The position numbers were made by a program, and so were the translations under genes. The notes below the pieces were generated by a model. The model was given only the letters and a program-made list of their open reading frames with translations, was not told the DNA's origin and did not search any database. Shown piece by piece: positions 37,586-46,943 of a DNA stretch of 64,000 nt. Position 1 is the first letter of the stretch. Every line of letters begins with the position of its first letter. Origin of the DNA: Pararhizobium capsulatum DSM 1112 (GTDB lineage Bacteria > Pseudomonadota > Alphaproteobacteria > Rhizobiales > Rhizobiaceae); the NCBI RefSeq assembly GCF_030814475.1, contig NZ_JAUSVF010000001.1:765001-829000 (forward strand). Reading direction: 5' to 3'.

Positions 37586-37823
37586 TCAATTGCGGGAACT
37601 GCAATTTATGGCGGGATAATTCCACGGCAAAAGGCCATCAATCTCGCTCTGTTTGTGGCCAGTGACGATGGCCGTGAGGGTGGCGGTCAGATAGGCCAGC
37701 GGATCGACGGCGTTGAGCTTGCAGGTCTCGATGAGCGATGGTCGCCCAATTCTCCGCTCCGGCATCGTGGCCCGCGACTAGTGCATTCTTACGATTGAGG
37801 GAAATCGGCCGAATGGTTCGCAC
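37586..37823 (-). mobile_element. IS66-family transposase remnant (C-terminal end)
   Basis: The minus strand encodes RPISLNRKNALVAGHDAGAE, then after a frameshift near 37737 LIETCKLNAVDPLAYLTATL and SEIDGLLPWNYPA, ending at 37586. This is the conserved C-terminus of IS66-type transposases. The rest of the element is missing on both sides. It separates the lipocalin operon from folD and marks an old insertion or deletion scar. Confidence 0.85.
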
Positions 37824-37893
37824 CGACGATCACGACGTCGAATTCCATGTTCTCTCGGTCGGGGCCGGCCGTTGTGCCGTGGTCTCCAGAGAG

Positions 37894-38796
37894 TCAGAAC
37901 TTCGGCGCGGGCTTTCCGGCTTTGCGATGGGCCGCGACGACGGTGTTGGCCATCAGCATAGCGATCGTCATAGGCCCGACACCGCCGGGAACTGGGGTGA
38001 TGCCGCCGGCAACTTCGGCGCATTCGGCAAAGGCGACATCGCCGACAAGCCGCGACTTGCCTTCACCATTCTCGGGTGCCGCGATCCGGTTGATCCCGAC
38101 ATCGATCACCGTCGCGCCGGGCTTCACCCAGTCCGCCCTGACCATTTCCGCGCGGCCGACGGCGGCGACCAGAATATCCGCGTTGCGGCAGGCGACGGGT
38201 AAGTCTTTCGTCCGAGAGTGGGCGATGGTCACCGTTGCGTTGGCCGCCAGTAGAAGTTGCGCCATCGGCTTGCCGAACAGGTTGGAGCGGCCGACAACAA
38301 CGGCGTTCAGACCGGAGAGATCGTTGCCGTGCTTGTGTTTGACCAGAACCATCGCGCCGGCGGGTGTGCAGGAGACAAGCCCACCATCGAGATCGCCGGT
38401 CGCGACCTTGCCGGCGTTGACGACGTGCAAGCCGTCGACGTCCTTCTCCGGCAGGATGGACTGGATGATCGGATCGGAGCTCAGGTGGTTCGGCAGCGGG
38501 AGCTGGACGAGGATGCCATGCAGGCTTTCGTCGACATTTAGCGTCTCGACGAGGCTTGCCAGTTCTTCCTGCGTCGTCTCCATCGCCAGCGTATGCTGGA
38601 CGGATTTGAAAGCGCATTCTTCGGCCATGCGCCTTTTAGCGCCGACATAGGCATGGCTCGCGGGATCGTTTCCGACGATGACGACGGCTAGACCGGTCTT
38701 GACTCCTGTATCTCTCTCTAGCGCTGCGGCAGACGCCTTCACGGCTCTGATGACAGACGCGGCGATTTGCTTTCCATCAATTTTCTTGGCGACCAT
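37894..38796 (-). CDS. folD: Bifunctional 5,10-methylene-THF dehydrogenase/cyclohydrolase
   Basis: The 300-aa protein has [23 protein letters not shown], and [26 protein letters not shown], the FolD signatures. It converts 5,10-methylene-THF to 10-formyl-THF. It sits 4 bp downstream of purU and close to etfBA and a demethylase-type flavoenzyme. In that setting it would oxidise the one-carbon units released by N-demethylation. It may be a second, catabolic copy; the housekeeping folD is expected elsewhere. Confidence 0.94.
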   Translation of the reverse strand: MVAKKIDGKQIAASVIRAVKASAAALERDTGVKTGLAVVIVGNDPASHAYVGAKRRMAEECAFKSVQHTLAMETTQEELASLVETLNVDESLHGILVQLPLPNHLSSDPIIQSILPEKDVDGLHVVNAGKVATGDLDGGLVSCTPAGAMVLVKHKHGNDLSGLNAVVVGRSNLFGKPMAQLLLAANATVTIAHSRTKDLPVACRNADILVAAVGRAEMVRADWVKPGATVIDVGINRIAAPENGEGKSRLVGDVAFAECAEVAGGITPVPGGVGPMTIAMLMANTVVAAHRKAGKPAPKF

Positions 38797-38800
38797 CGTT

Positions 38801-39691
38801 TTAGCCCATGCGTTCTGAAGCGAAGGAGCCGGGGCTGGCGGGGAAGACGATTGTCTTGTTGCCGTTCATGAAGACGCGGTGGTGGATATGGGCGTGGACG
38901 GCACGGGCCAGAACCTGGCTTTCGACGTCGCGGCCGATCGAAACGTAGTCTTCCGCCGACTGCGCGTGGGTGATGCGGGCGACGTCCTGTTCGATGATCG
39001 GACCTTCATCGAGGTCTTCCGTCACGTAGTGGGCTGTTGCCCCGATCAGCTTCACGCCGCGCTCGTAGGCCTGCTTGTAAGGGTTCGCTCCCTTGAAGGA
39101 CGGAAGGAAGGAGTGGTGGATATTGATGATCCTGCCCGACATCTTCTTGCAGACGGCGTCCGAAAGGACCTGCATGTATCGGGCGAGCACGATGAGCTCT
39201 GCGCCGGACTGCTCGACGACCTCCATCAGCTTGGCCTCCGCCTGCGGCTTGTTCTCCTTGGTCACCTTGATGTGGTGGAAGGGGATATCGTGGTTGACGA
39301 TCAGCTTCTGGTAATCGAAATGGTTGGAGACGACGCCGACGATCTCGATCGGCAACGCCCCGATCTTCCAGCGGTAGAGCAGATCGTTCAGGCAGTGGCC
39401 AAAGCGAGAGACCATGAGGAGAACCTTGGTTCTCCGATCGCCTCGGTTGAAGGCGTAGTCCATTGAAAATCTCTTTGCCACCTCGGCGAAGTCCTGACGG
39501 ATATCGGCTTCGGCGACGTTGGTTTCAGAGCGAAATCCGACGCGCATGAAAAAGCGGCCGGTCTCCAGATCGTCGAACTGAGAACTGTCCGTGATGTTGC
39601 AGCCCTTCTCAGCAAGATAGCCCGAGATGGCGGCGACAATACCGCGTGTCGATTGGCAGGATACATTGAGGACAAGAGAATTGGCGGTCAC
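38801..39691 (-). CDS. purU: Formyltetrahydrofolate deformylase
   Basis: From the GTG at 39691 the 296-aa protein has an N-terminal ACT domain ([30 protein letters not shown]) and a formyltransferase-like hydrolase domain ([40 protein letters not shown]). It splits 10-formyl-THF into formate and THF. With folD it drains one-carbon units from folate. The frame is open up to 39970 but family similarity starts at 39691, preceded by GGAGTCTCCC. Confidence 0.93.
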   Translation of the reverse strand: MTANSLVLNVSCQSTRGIVAAISGYLAEKGCNITDSSQFDDLETGRFFMRVGFRSETNVAEADIRQDFAEVAKRFSMDYAFNRGDRRTKVLLMVSRFGHCLNDLLYRWKIGALPIEIVGVVSNHFDYQKLIVNHDIPFHHIKVTKENKPQAEAKLMEVVEQSGAELIVLARYMQVLSDAVCKKMSGRIINIHHSFLPSFKGANPYKQAYERGVKLIGATAHYVTEDLDEGPIIEQDVARITHAQSAEDYVSIGRDVESQVLARAVHAHIHHRVFMNGNKTIVFPASPGSFASERMG

Positions 39692-39986
39692 GGGAGACTC
39701 CAAAAAGAATAGCGGCATTTGCGTTTGGGGCAGATGACTTTGGCTGCTTCCAGATTTGTTTGGGTCCACATCGGTCGGGCCGATCTGGCGCGCTGTCCCA
39801 ACTAGGCTCTTCATGAAAAAATAGCAATAAAATTTCACGTATGAATAAAAGTTTTTTGGTTCTTGTTTGTGCGGATGGGGAGATTGCTCCGGAAACGTGG
39901 AACAAATGCCACAAGAGCCAACCAAAACGGGGGCGGTGTCCGTTCGCAAACGGAAACAGCCTTGCACCAACTTATAGGCGGAACGA
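39692..39986. other. purU promoter region, AT-rich
   Basis: This 295-bp stretch lies between purU and the XRE-cupin gene, which is transcribed in the same direction. It contains AT-rich sequence around 39815-39870 but no gene and no clear operator. Confidence 0.4.
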
Positions 39987-40589
39987 TCAGTACTGTGGTG
40001 GCGTGATTATCCAGACGACTTTGGTCGGCTCGTTACCTGGATTGGCGCAGCGATGAGTCGCCGTGCTTTTGAACGAGAAACTGTCACCTGCGTTCAGGGT
40101 GAAATGTTGGCCGGAAACCCATAGATCGAGAGTTCCGCTGATGACAATTCCCGCCTCAACGCCGTCGTGGCTGTAGTCACCGCTGTCGGCACCGACATCG
40201 ATCGTACTCATCAGCATTTCCAGAGGGCCGCTGAGATTGGGCGAGAGCAACTCTTCCTGAATGCCCAGCTTCGTGAATGTAAGCTTCCGCCTGTTGTCAG
40301 CGCGAACAATTATGTCTTTTTCGTCCGCTGGAACATCGCTAGCATGAAAAAACCAGTTGATCTGGACACCAAGCGTCGTGCTGATTTTTTTCAGGACCCC
40401 GATCGGCAACTTGGATTGGTTTCGCTCGATCTGGCTGAGATATCCGACGGAGATTCCAGCGGAGTCCGCTACCTCCTGAAGTGTCATGCCCTTGGCTTTG
40501 CGCAATTCTCTGATTTGCGATCCGATAACATCCTCATCTGTTTGAGTCTCGTCTGCAGCTTTAAGCCTCTCGGCAGCGCGTTCCGGCAT
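39987..40589 (-). CDS. XRE-family regulator with C-terminal cupin domain
   Basis: From the ATG at 40589 (after AAGGAATTGATC) the 200-aa protein has an XRE HTH (IRELRKAKGMTLQEVADSAGISVGYLSQIERNQS) and a C-terminal cupin sensor (AGIVISGTLDLWVSGQHFTLNAGDSFSFKSTATHRCANPG). Such regulators sense small metabolites. It is divergent from etfBA and lies upstream of purU-folD, so it is well placed to control the whole one-carbon/demethylation module. Confidence 0.9.
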   Translation of the reverse strand: MPERAAERLKAADETQTDEDVIGSQIRELRKAKGMTLQEVADSAGISVGYLSQIERNQSKLPIGVLKKISTTLGVQINWFFHASDVPADEKDIIVRADNRRKLTFTKLGIQEELLSPNLSGPLEMLMSTIDVGADSGDYSHDGVEAGIVISGTLDLWVSGQHFTLNAGDSFSFKSTATHRCANPGNEPTKVVWIITPPQY

Positions 40590-40831
40590 GATCAATTCCT
40601 TCCAAAGTGAGAATTGCATATCTCCGCGCAGTTGCAGAGGCAACACTCAACTAACTCCACATTATTCATGAATTGGATATTTTGAGAAAAAATGCGGCAT
40701 ACGTGAAAAATCAATACAAAAATTTCATATTGAAAAAAATAGAGCATGGCTGTACAAGCGTCCTGTCACGCTTTCGTCCGAAGACACAGGTCCGGCCGGA
40801 GAATGGCACTTTCTCAAATTGGAGGTTGGCC

Positions 40832-41578
40832 GTGAAAATTATCGTCCCCGTGAAGCGTGTGGTCGACTACAACGTTAAAATCCGGGTGAAGCCGGACGGT
40901 ACAGGTGTCGAGCTCGCCAATGTGAAGATGTCGATGAACCCGTTCGACGAGATTTCCGTCGAAGAGGCGCTGCGCCTGAAGGAAGCCGGCAAGGCGTCGG
41001 AAGTCGTCGTCGTCTCCGTCGGTCCGGCCAAGGCTGAGGAAACGCTGCGCACGGCTCTGGCCATGGGTGCCGATCGTGCGATCCTGGTCGAGACCGACGA
41101 TGCGGTCGAGCCGCTGGCCGTCGCCAAGATCATCAAGGGCGTGGCGGAAGCCGAACAGCCCGGCCTGATCATCGTCGGCAAGCAGGCGATCGATGACGAT
41201 TCCAATCAGACCGGCCAGATGCTGTCGGCTCTCCTGGGCTGGGCGCAGGGCACCTTTGCTTCGAAGATCGAGATCGGCGACGGCAAGGCGCAAGTGACGC
41301 GCGAAGTCGACGGCGGCCTGCAGACCATCGAGATCAAGTTGCCGGCCGTGGTCACCACCGACCTGCGCCTCAATGAGCCGCGCTACGCCTCGCTGCCGAA
41401 CATCATGAAGGCGAAGAAGAAGCCGCTCGACAAGAAGACGCCGGCCGACTTCGGCGTCGATACCAGCCTGCGGCTAAAGGTCCTCAAGACCGAGGAGCCC
41501 TCGGGCCGCAAGGCCGGCGTCAAGGTGAACAGTGTCGAGGAACTGGTGTCTTTGCTGAAGACCGCCGGCGTCCTGTAA
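40832..41578 (+). CDS. etfB: Electron transfer flavoprotein beta subunit
   Basis: The 248-aa protein starts with GTG at 40832 after GGAGGTTGGCC. It reads [27 protein letters not shown] and contains [16 protein letters not shown] and [24 protein letters not shown], the AMP/ETF-beta signatures. It shuttles electrons from flavin dehydrogenases to the quinone pool. It is followed 30 bp later by etfA and then by a truncated demethylase-type dehydrogenase, its likely electron donor. Confidence 0.95.
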   Translation: MKIIVPVKRVVDYNVKIRVKPDGTGVELANVKMSMNPFDEISVEEALRLKEAGKASEVVVVSVGPAKAEETLRTALAMGADRAILVETDDAVEPLAVAKIIKGVAEAEQPGLIIVGKQAIDDDSNQTGQMLSALLGWAQGTFASKIEIGDGKAQVTREVDGGLQTIEIKLPAVVTTDLRLNEPRYASLPNIMKAKKKPLDKKTPADFGVDTSLRLKVLKTEEPSGRKAGVKVNSVEELVSLLKTAGVL

Positions 41579-41608
41579 ATCAAGCGGAAGAACAAGGAGT
41601 TTACTAAC

Positions 41609-42538
41609 ATGGCCATTCTACTTCTGGCTGACCACGACAATGCAACCCTGTCCGACCAAACCGCCAAGGCACTCACGGCGGCAACCGCGATCGGCTCGGA
41701 TGTCCACGTCCTAGTTGCTGGCTCCGGTGCAAAGGCTGCGTCCGATGCGGCGGCAAAGCTCTCCGGTGTGTCGAAGGTGCTGCTCGCCGAGGACTCAAGT
41801 CTTGCCAATCAGCTGGCCGAGCCGCTTGCGTCGCTGATCGTCTCGCTTGCCCCCGGCTATGATACGATTATCGCGGCGGCGACGGCCTCGGCCAAAAACG
41901 TCATGCCGCGGGTCGCAGCGCTTCTCGACGTCGCGCAGGTCTCAGAAATCATAGAGGTCGTCTCCGCAGATACGTTCAAGCGGCCGATCTATGCCGGCAA
42001 CGCCGTCCAGACGGTCCAGTCGGGTGAAGCCAAGAAGGTGATCACCGTGCGCACCGCCTCGTTCGCCGCTGCTGGCGAGGGTGGATCGGCCCCAGTCGAG
42101 ACGGTGTCGGCTGCCGCCGATCCGGGCCTATCGTCACATATTTCCGATGCACTGTCTTCGTCGGACCGTCCGGAACTCACTTCCGCGAGGATCATCATCT
42201 CCGGCGGCCGTGCGCTCGGCTCCTCGGAGAAGTTCCAGGAAGTCATCCTACCCGTCGCCGACAAGTTGGGTGCAGCGGTCGGCGCATCGCGCGCCGCCGT
42301 CGATGCCGGCTATGCGCCGAACGACTGGCAGGTGGGCCAGACCGGCAAGGTCGTTGCACCGCAGCTCTACATCGCGGCAGGCATTTCCGGTGCCATCCAG
42401 CACCTCGCCGGCATGAAGGACTCGAAGGTCATCGTCGCCATCAACAAGGACGAGGAAGCTCCGATTTTCCAGGTCGCAGATTATGGCCTCGTCGCCGATC
42501 TATTCGAAGCCCTGCCTGCGCTTCAGCGAGCTCTTTAA
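41609..42538 (+). CDS. etfA: Electron transfer flavoprotein alpha subunit
   Basis: The 309-aa protein has an N-terminal ETF domain and the C-terminal FAD-binding domain: [54 protein letters not shown], then [46 protein letters not shown] precedes the ATG. With EtfB it forms the heterodimer that carries electrons from acyl-CoA or N-methyl dehydrogenases. Confidence 0.95.
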   Translation: MAILLLADHDNATLSDQTAKALTAATAIGSDVHVLVAGSGAKAASDAAAKLSGVSKVLLAEDSSLANQLAEPLASLIVSLAPGYDTIIAAATASAKNVMPRVAALLDVAQVSEIIEVVSADTFKRPIYAGNAVQTVQSGEAKKVITVRTASFAAAGEGGSAPVETVSAAADPGLSSHISDALSSSDRPELTSARIIISGGRALGSSEKFQEVILPVADKLGAAVGASRAAVDAGYAPNDWQVGQTGKVVAPQLYIAAGISGAIQHLAGMKDSKVIVAINKDEEAPIFQVADYGLVADLFEALPALQRAL

Positions 42539-42608
42539 TTCCTCTGCTACGTCTACCCAACTTCGATAGCTGCCGGTTTCGCCAGCATCCTCAAATGGAA
42601 AAAGCACG

Positions 42609-42995
42609 ATGATCAATATACCCACCAAGGCACGCGTTGTTATCGTCGGCGGAGGCATCTCTGGATGTTCGGTAGCCTATCATCTTGCAAAGCTCGGTTG
42701 GACAGACATTGTCTTGCTAGAGCGAAAGCAACTGACCTCCGGCACGACCTGGCATGCCGCCGGTCTTATCGGCCAGTTGCGCGCTTCGCAGAATATGACC
42801 CGTCTGGCGAAATACTCCGCTGACCTTTACGTCAAGCTTGAGGCAGAAACCGGGATCGCCACGGGAATGCGCCAAAATGGCTCCATTACGGTTGCACTTA
42901 CCGAGGAGCGAAAGGAGGAAATCTATCGACAAGCAAGCCTTGCCAGGGCGTTCGATGTCGATGTCCAGGAAATCTCCCCGCAGGAAGTCAAGATG
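42609..42995 (+). pseudogene. Dimethylglycine/sarcosine dehydrogenase-like gene, truncated by IS21
   Basis: The first 129 codons read INIPTKARVVIVGGGISGCSVAYHLAKLGWTDIVLLERKQLTSGTTWHAAGLIGQLR, the FAD-binding start of the DMGDH/SardH family (normally about 800 aa with a GcvT domain). The frame then enters the IS21 left end and stops at 43016. These enzymes demethylate N-methylglycines and pass electrons to ETF and the methyl carbon to THF. That ties together etfBA, folD and purU. The rest of the gene is not found on the other side of the IS. Confidence 0.88.
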
Positions 42996-43107
42996 TTGGT
43001 TTTCACGCAGAACTGAGCCGGTTAGGCGCATAATTTCCATTGAGAATTGAGCCATGTGAACCTTTCCCCCCAACGCGGTGAGCGACGGGGGCAACGGAGT
43101 GATCCAC

Positions 43108-44628
43108 ATGGGACTTTTAAACATCATCCGCCGGATGGCGCTGCGCGAGAAGCAGTCGATCCGGGAGATCAGTCGGCGCACGGGGCTGTCACGCAACACG
43201 ATCGCGAAGTATTTGAGCGCTGGTACGATCGAGCCGACGTTCGCGGTACCGGAGCGACCGAGCAAGCTTGATCCTTTCGCCGATAAGCTCTCTGGCTGGT
43301 TGAAGACCGAGGCCGGGAGGTCGCGCAAGCAGCGCCGAACGCTGAAGCAGCTTCATGCGGACTTGGTGGTTCTCGGCTTTACCGGCTCCTATGGTCGGGT
43401 CGCCGCATTCGCCCGTGACTGGCGGGCTGAGCAGCAGAAAGCGGGCCGCGGCATATTCGTTCCGCTATCCTTTCGCCCAGGCGAAGCATTCCAATTCGAT
43501 TGGAGTGAAGATTATGCCGTGGTAGGCGGCGAGCGCACGAAGCTGCAGGTCGCACATATCAAGCTGTCGCACAGTCGGGCTTTTCTGGTCAGGGCCTACC
43601 TGCTGCAAACGCACGAGATGCTGTTCGATGCCCATTGGCACGGCTTCCGTGTGTTCGGCGGCGTACCTGGCCGTGGCATCTACGATAACATGAAGACGGC
43701 GGTCGATCGCGTAGGCCAGGGCAAGGAGCGGCAGGTCAACATCCGCTTCCTGGCGATGACGAACCATTATGTCTTTGCGCCCGAGTTCTGCAATCCAGCG
43801 GCAGGTTGGGAGAAAGGTCAGGTCGAGAAGAACGTCCAGGATGCCCGACCACGCTTGTGGCAACAGATGCCGGACTTTCCAGATTTGGCGGCGTTGAATG
43901 CCTGGCTGGAACAGCATTGCCAGGACCTATGGAGGGAGACTGCGCATGGCACCTTGTCCGGCACGATCGCGGATGTCTGGGCTGATGAGCGGGCAGCATT
44001 GATGTCGCTCCCCGCCATGTTTGACGGCTTCGTCGAGCAGAGCAAGCGCGTCTCGCCGACATGCCTGATCACCTTTGAGCGTAATCGTTACAGCGTGCCA
44101 GCATCGTTTGCGAACCGGCCCGTCAGCCTGCGGATTTATCCCGAGCGACTGGTCGTTGCGGCCGAGGGCAATGTCCTATGCGAGCATGAGCGGGTCATTG
44201 AACGCAGCCACGACAAACCGCCGAGGACGATTTATGACTGGCGACATTACCTTGCCGTCATCCAGCGCAAACCCGGTGCCCTGCGCAATGGTGCGCCCTT
44301 CCTGGAATTGCCGTTGGCCTTTCGACAACTGCAAGACCAGATGCTTCGCCGCCCCGGCGGTGATCGTGAGATGGCGGACATACTCGCTCTTGTCCTTCAT
44401 CACGACGAACAGGTCGTCCTCAGGGCTGTGGAACTGGCTTTGGATGCGGGGGTGGCGACCAAGACGCATGTGCTGAACCTGCTGCATCGGCTGATCGACG
44501 GCAAGACAATCGATGGTCCCGACATCGATACGCCACAGGCGCTGACCTTGCTGCGTGAACCCAAGGCCAACGTCGAACGCTATGATGGCCTACGCGCCCG
44601 GATCGCAGGAGGTCGCCATGCGTCATGA
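43108..44628 (+). CDS. istA: IS21-family transposase IstA
   Basis: The 506-aa DDE transposase starts at [22 protein letters not shown] ([18 protein letters not shown]). The catalytic core includes QFDWSEDY (first Asp), [11 protein letters not shown] (second Asp) and the Glu in [13 protein letters not shown] longer frame from 43078 adds ten residues. The stop overlaps istB. It appears intact, so the element could still move. Confidence 0.92.
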   Translation: MGLLNIIRRMALREKQSIREISRRTGLSRNTIAKYLSAGTIEPTFAVPERPSKLDPFADKLSGWLKTEAGRSRKQRRTLKQLHADLVVLGFTGSYGRVAAFARDWRAEQQKAGRGIFVPLSFRPGEAFQFDWSEDYAVVGGERTKLQVAHIKLSHSRAFLVRAYLLQTHEMLFDAHWHGFRVFGGVPGRGIYDNMKTAVDRVGQGKERQVNIRFLAMTNHYVFAPEFCNPAAGWEKGQVEKNVQDARPRLWQQMPDFPDLAALNAWLEQHCQDLWRETAHGTLSGTIADVWADERAALMSLPAMFDGFVEQSKRVSPTCLITFERNRYSVPASFANRPVSLRIYPERLVVAAEGNVLCEHERVIERSHDKPPRTIYDWRHYLAVIQRKPGALRNGAPFLELPLAFRQLQDQMLRRPGGDREMADILALVLHHDEQVVLRAVELALDAGVATKTHVLNLLHRLIDGKTIDGPDIDTPQALTLLREPKANVERYDGLRARIAGGRHAS

Positions 44629-45412
44629 TCCTGCCAGTGCCGCCGTCGTCATCATGCTGCGTAGCCTGAAGATGTATGGCATGGCCCAAGCCGTCACAGA
44701 CCTGATCGAGCAAGGGGCTCCTGCCTTTGATGCGGCCGTGCCCATCCTGTCACAGTTGCTGAAGGCCGAGATGGCCGAGCGCGAGGTCCGCTCCATCGCC
44801 TATCACATGAAGGCCGCTCGCTTTCCTGCGTACAAAGACATCTCCGGCTTCGACTTCGCTGACAGCGAAATCAACGAGGCTACCGTGCGCCAACTGCACC
44901 GATGCGAGTTTATGGATGGGGCGCAGAACGTTGTCCTAATCGGTGGCCCTGGCACTGGAAAAACGCATGTCGCGACCGCTCTTGGAATCCAAGCCATCGA
45001 GCATCATCGCCGAAAGGTCCGCTTCTTCTCGACCATCGAACTGGTCAATGCTCTCGAGCAGGAGAAGGCCAAGGGCAAGGCGGGCCAGATCGCGGAGACC
45101 TTGGTGCGCCTCGATCTGCTCATCCTAGACGAGTTGGGATACCTGCCGTTCAGCGCCTCAGGCGGCGCACTACTCTTCCACCTTCTGAGCAAGCTCTACG
45201 AGCGCACCAGCGTCATCATCACAACCAATCTCAGCTTCAGCGAGTGGGCAACCGTCTTCGGCGACGCCAAGATGACGACCGCTCTGCTCGATCGTCTGAC
45301 CCACCGTTGTCATATCCTGGAAACTGGAAATGACAGCTTCCGCTTCAAAGCCAGCTCGGCCGCCGCAGCCCAGAAGAAAGGAGAAAAAGCCAATCTCTTG
45401 ACCAAACCCTGA
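44618..45412 (+). CDS. istB: IS21-family helper ATPase IstB
   Basis: The 264-aa AAA+ ATPase has Walker [16 protein letters not shown] and Walker [13 protein letters not shown], followed by [27 protein letters not shown]. It is the IstB helper that assists target capture by IstA. Its ATG at 44618 overlaps the istA end by 11 bp, typical of the family. Confidence 0.93.
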   Translation: MRHDPASAAVVIMLRSLKMYGMAQAVTDLIEQGAPAFDAAVPILSQLLKAEMAEREVRSIAYHMKAARFPAYKDISGFDFADSEINEATVRQLHRCEFMDGAQNVVLIGGPGTGKTHVATALGIQAIEHHRRKVRFFSTIELVNALEQEKAKGKAGQIAETLVRLDLLILDELGYLPFSASGGALLFHLLSKLYERTSVIITTNLSFSEWATVFGDAKMTTALLDRLTHRCHILETGNDSFRFKASSAAAAQKKGEKANLLTKP

Positions 45413-45482
45413 TCAGAAAACCATACTTAGAGGTGGCTCACTTCTCGGTGGAAAAACCGGCTCAGTTCCGCGTGAAAACCAA

Positions 45483-46416
45483 CACCCTGCAAAACTTTTC
45501 ACCGTACAAATGCAGCACTGTGGTCAGATTGTAGCGCTTGCGATGCCCGCTTATCGAGAAACTATATTCGGTGATACCGACGTCTTCAATTTCAACCAAC
45601 GACGACTCCCCACCAGCTCGAGAACCGTGATCTGGTGTCTTGATTTAGAAATAATTATTAAGTTGAGGTCTTGATATAAGTCGCTTTCCCGCTTACCACC
45701 TGAATAACAAGACTTCGGTATTCAGTATAATTCAAGACTTCAAAGCGATTTTGGTACTTTACTTCTTGGTTGTTTGTCAGAGGTACTGTTATGATTACAT
45801 CATTTTTATCAATTTGTCGATCCTTAAATGGAAAATCTGTCGATATCTACTTATGTTCGACAATCGGACTCTGAAGGCTAGCCATGCCACCTGAGATTTT
45901 TCCGAAGAAGCATTTTCTGATCGATTGGTCTTCAATCGGCGTCGGTCGTGCTCCTGAGCGACCCCTCCATTTGCGCCGTCGCCAATCAGGATGCGGAAAA
46001 ACTCTCACCCGCAGTCAAGAGAAAGTGCGTACAGGGTTGTCGGCTAGTGGCCGGCCGCGCAGCGATGTGATGATGGGGGAAACTTGCAGTACGCTATCGT
46101 GCTAGGCAGGTAGGCTCATGGCCAGTGACTGCAGACGACGACAAATTGGCAAAAGGTGCCTGACGGCATCCTGCACACACGTTACCAATTTGATCGTCTA
46201 TATAATTTGATCAGCAGGTTCCGACGCTACGAAGCTCGCCGACCCACAAGGCTGACTGCAGCATCGAATCGTCATGAATGGCTGAGGTTCGACCGGCCTT
46301 GACCATCTTCCGCGCCACGTTACCAATATCCATATTCGTGCAAACCTTGGCGATAACATGTTGTAAAGTTTCGTCGATTTGCCACGAATATGATCGCCAA
46401 TGTGGCTTCCGGATTT
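45483..46416. other. Decayed AT-rich gene fragments at the right edge of the comM insertion
   Basis: No intact gene is present. On the minus strand 45483 to about 45635 reads ESSLVEIEDVGITEYSFSIS then HRKRYNLTTVLHLYGEKFC and is cut by the IS. On the minus strand 45658-45846 reads STDFPFKDRQIDKNDVIITV, PLTNNQEVKYQNRFEVLNYT and ends IKTST. Both look like real, truncated coding sequence of foreign, AT-rich character; I do not recognise them. Frame 46211-46416 (minus) encodes 68 residues ending GELRSVGTC, fused in frame to comM. Confidence 0.5.
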
Positions 46417-46645
46417 CCTCTTTTGGCAGGTCGGCGGGCGCGAGATTGACGGTGATGCGCTTGGGCGGGAGCGACAGGCCCGAAGCGTGAAGAGCGGCTC
46501 GCACCCGCTCGCGGCTTTCGGCAACCGCCTTGTCCGGCAAACCGACAATCTGCATGCCGACCTGACCCGGCGCCACCATGACCTGCACATCCACAGGTAC
46601 GCCTTCTATTCCCTGAAATGCAACCGTACTGACACGTGCGACCAT
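46417..46645 (-). pseudogene. comM: N-terminal part of comM/yifB
   Basis: The minus strand starts at the ATG at 46645: MVARVSTVAFQGIEGVPVDV, then VGLPDKAVAESRERVRAALH and NLAPADLPKE. This is the first 76 residues of ComM, the ancient N-terminal domain. Homology stops at 46417. The missing next residues (SHFDLPIALGLM) begin exactly at 21728 on the same strand. Past 46417 the frame continues into insertion DNA for 68 codons, making a chimeric 144-aa product. Confidence 0.93.
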
Positions 46646-46740
46646 TCCTGCCCCTTTCGTGCGGGCTGGGCCAGAACCCGCCTCTGGCTTTTCCCTCGGG
46701 TTGTGAGGGAAAATCTTGCACGGAATACGGAATAAAACAA

Positions 46741-46755
46741 GAACAATTATCGAAC
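46741..46755. promoter_or_regulatory. LexA (SOS) box upstream of comM
   Basis: The sequence is GAAC-N7-GAAC on the plus strand (GTTC-N7-GTTC on the comM strand), the alphaproteobacterial LexA consensus, about 96 bp before the comM ATG. As I recall, comM is a known SOS-regulon member in alphaproteobacteria. The box now drives only a truncated gene. Confidence 0.75.
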
Positions 46756-46756
46756 G

Positions 46757-46827
46757 ATTTCGCGTCAGGCGATTGTTTTGATTGTGGCCGGTTGTACCGC
46801 GCGAGCAAAAAAGAACAACCAGGTACA
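46757..46827. repeat. 71-bp direct repeat, copy A (comM side)
   Basis: It begins ATTTCGCGTCAGGCGATTGT and continues GATTGTGGCCGGTTGT, CAAAAAAGAA and GGTACA. The same length and order recur at 57789-57859 in the same orientation with roughly 80-85% identity. The two copies bracket the block between comM and gshB. Confidence 0.75.
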
Positions 46828-46943
46828 GCTTAGGAGAGCTTTGCGCGGGTATTCTTTACGGGTGTATTGATCTGCAATTTTCTCAATCTGAACGATGGAT
46901 TGAGGAAGGCAATGTCACGTCGGCGCTTTGGTAAACTGTGCTA
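46828..46943. other. Spacer between comM promoter region and GntR gene
   Basis: This is 116 bp of sequence beyond the direct repeat. It ends just before the GntR stop codon. No feature is recognised. Confidence 0.4.

Larger units (their letters stand above)
42996..45482 (+). mobile_element. IS21-family insertion sequence, copy 1 (intact)
   Basis: Terminal inverted repeats begin TTGGTTTTCACGC and continue GAACTGAGCCGGTT at both ends (27 of 28 bases match), enclosing istA and istB in the usual overlapping order. No target-site duplication is visible: the left flank is the flavin dehydrogenase and the right flank is an unrelated minus-strand gene fragment. DNA was therefore probably lost or rearranged at this IS. 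Confidence 0.93.

Noticed and set aside
45884..46105. 73-codon plus-strand frame near the insertion edge
   Set aside because: Sequence looks frameshifted and low-complexity; no clear start signal or homologue.
21731..46416. A Tn7/AbaR-type transposon in comM
   Set aside because: The site fits, but no TnsA/B/C/D or TniA/B-like genes are present and no 5-bp target duplication is seen. The carrier of the insert is left open.
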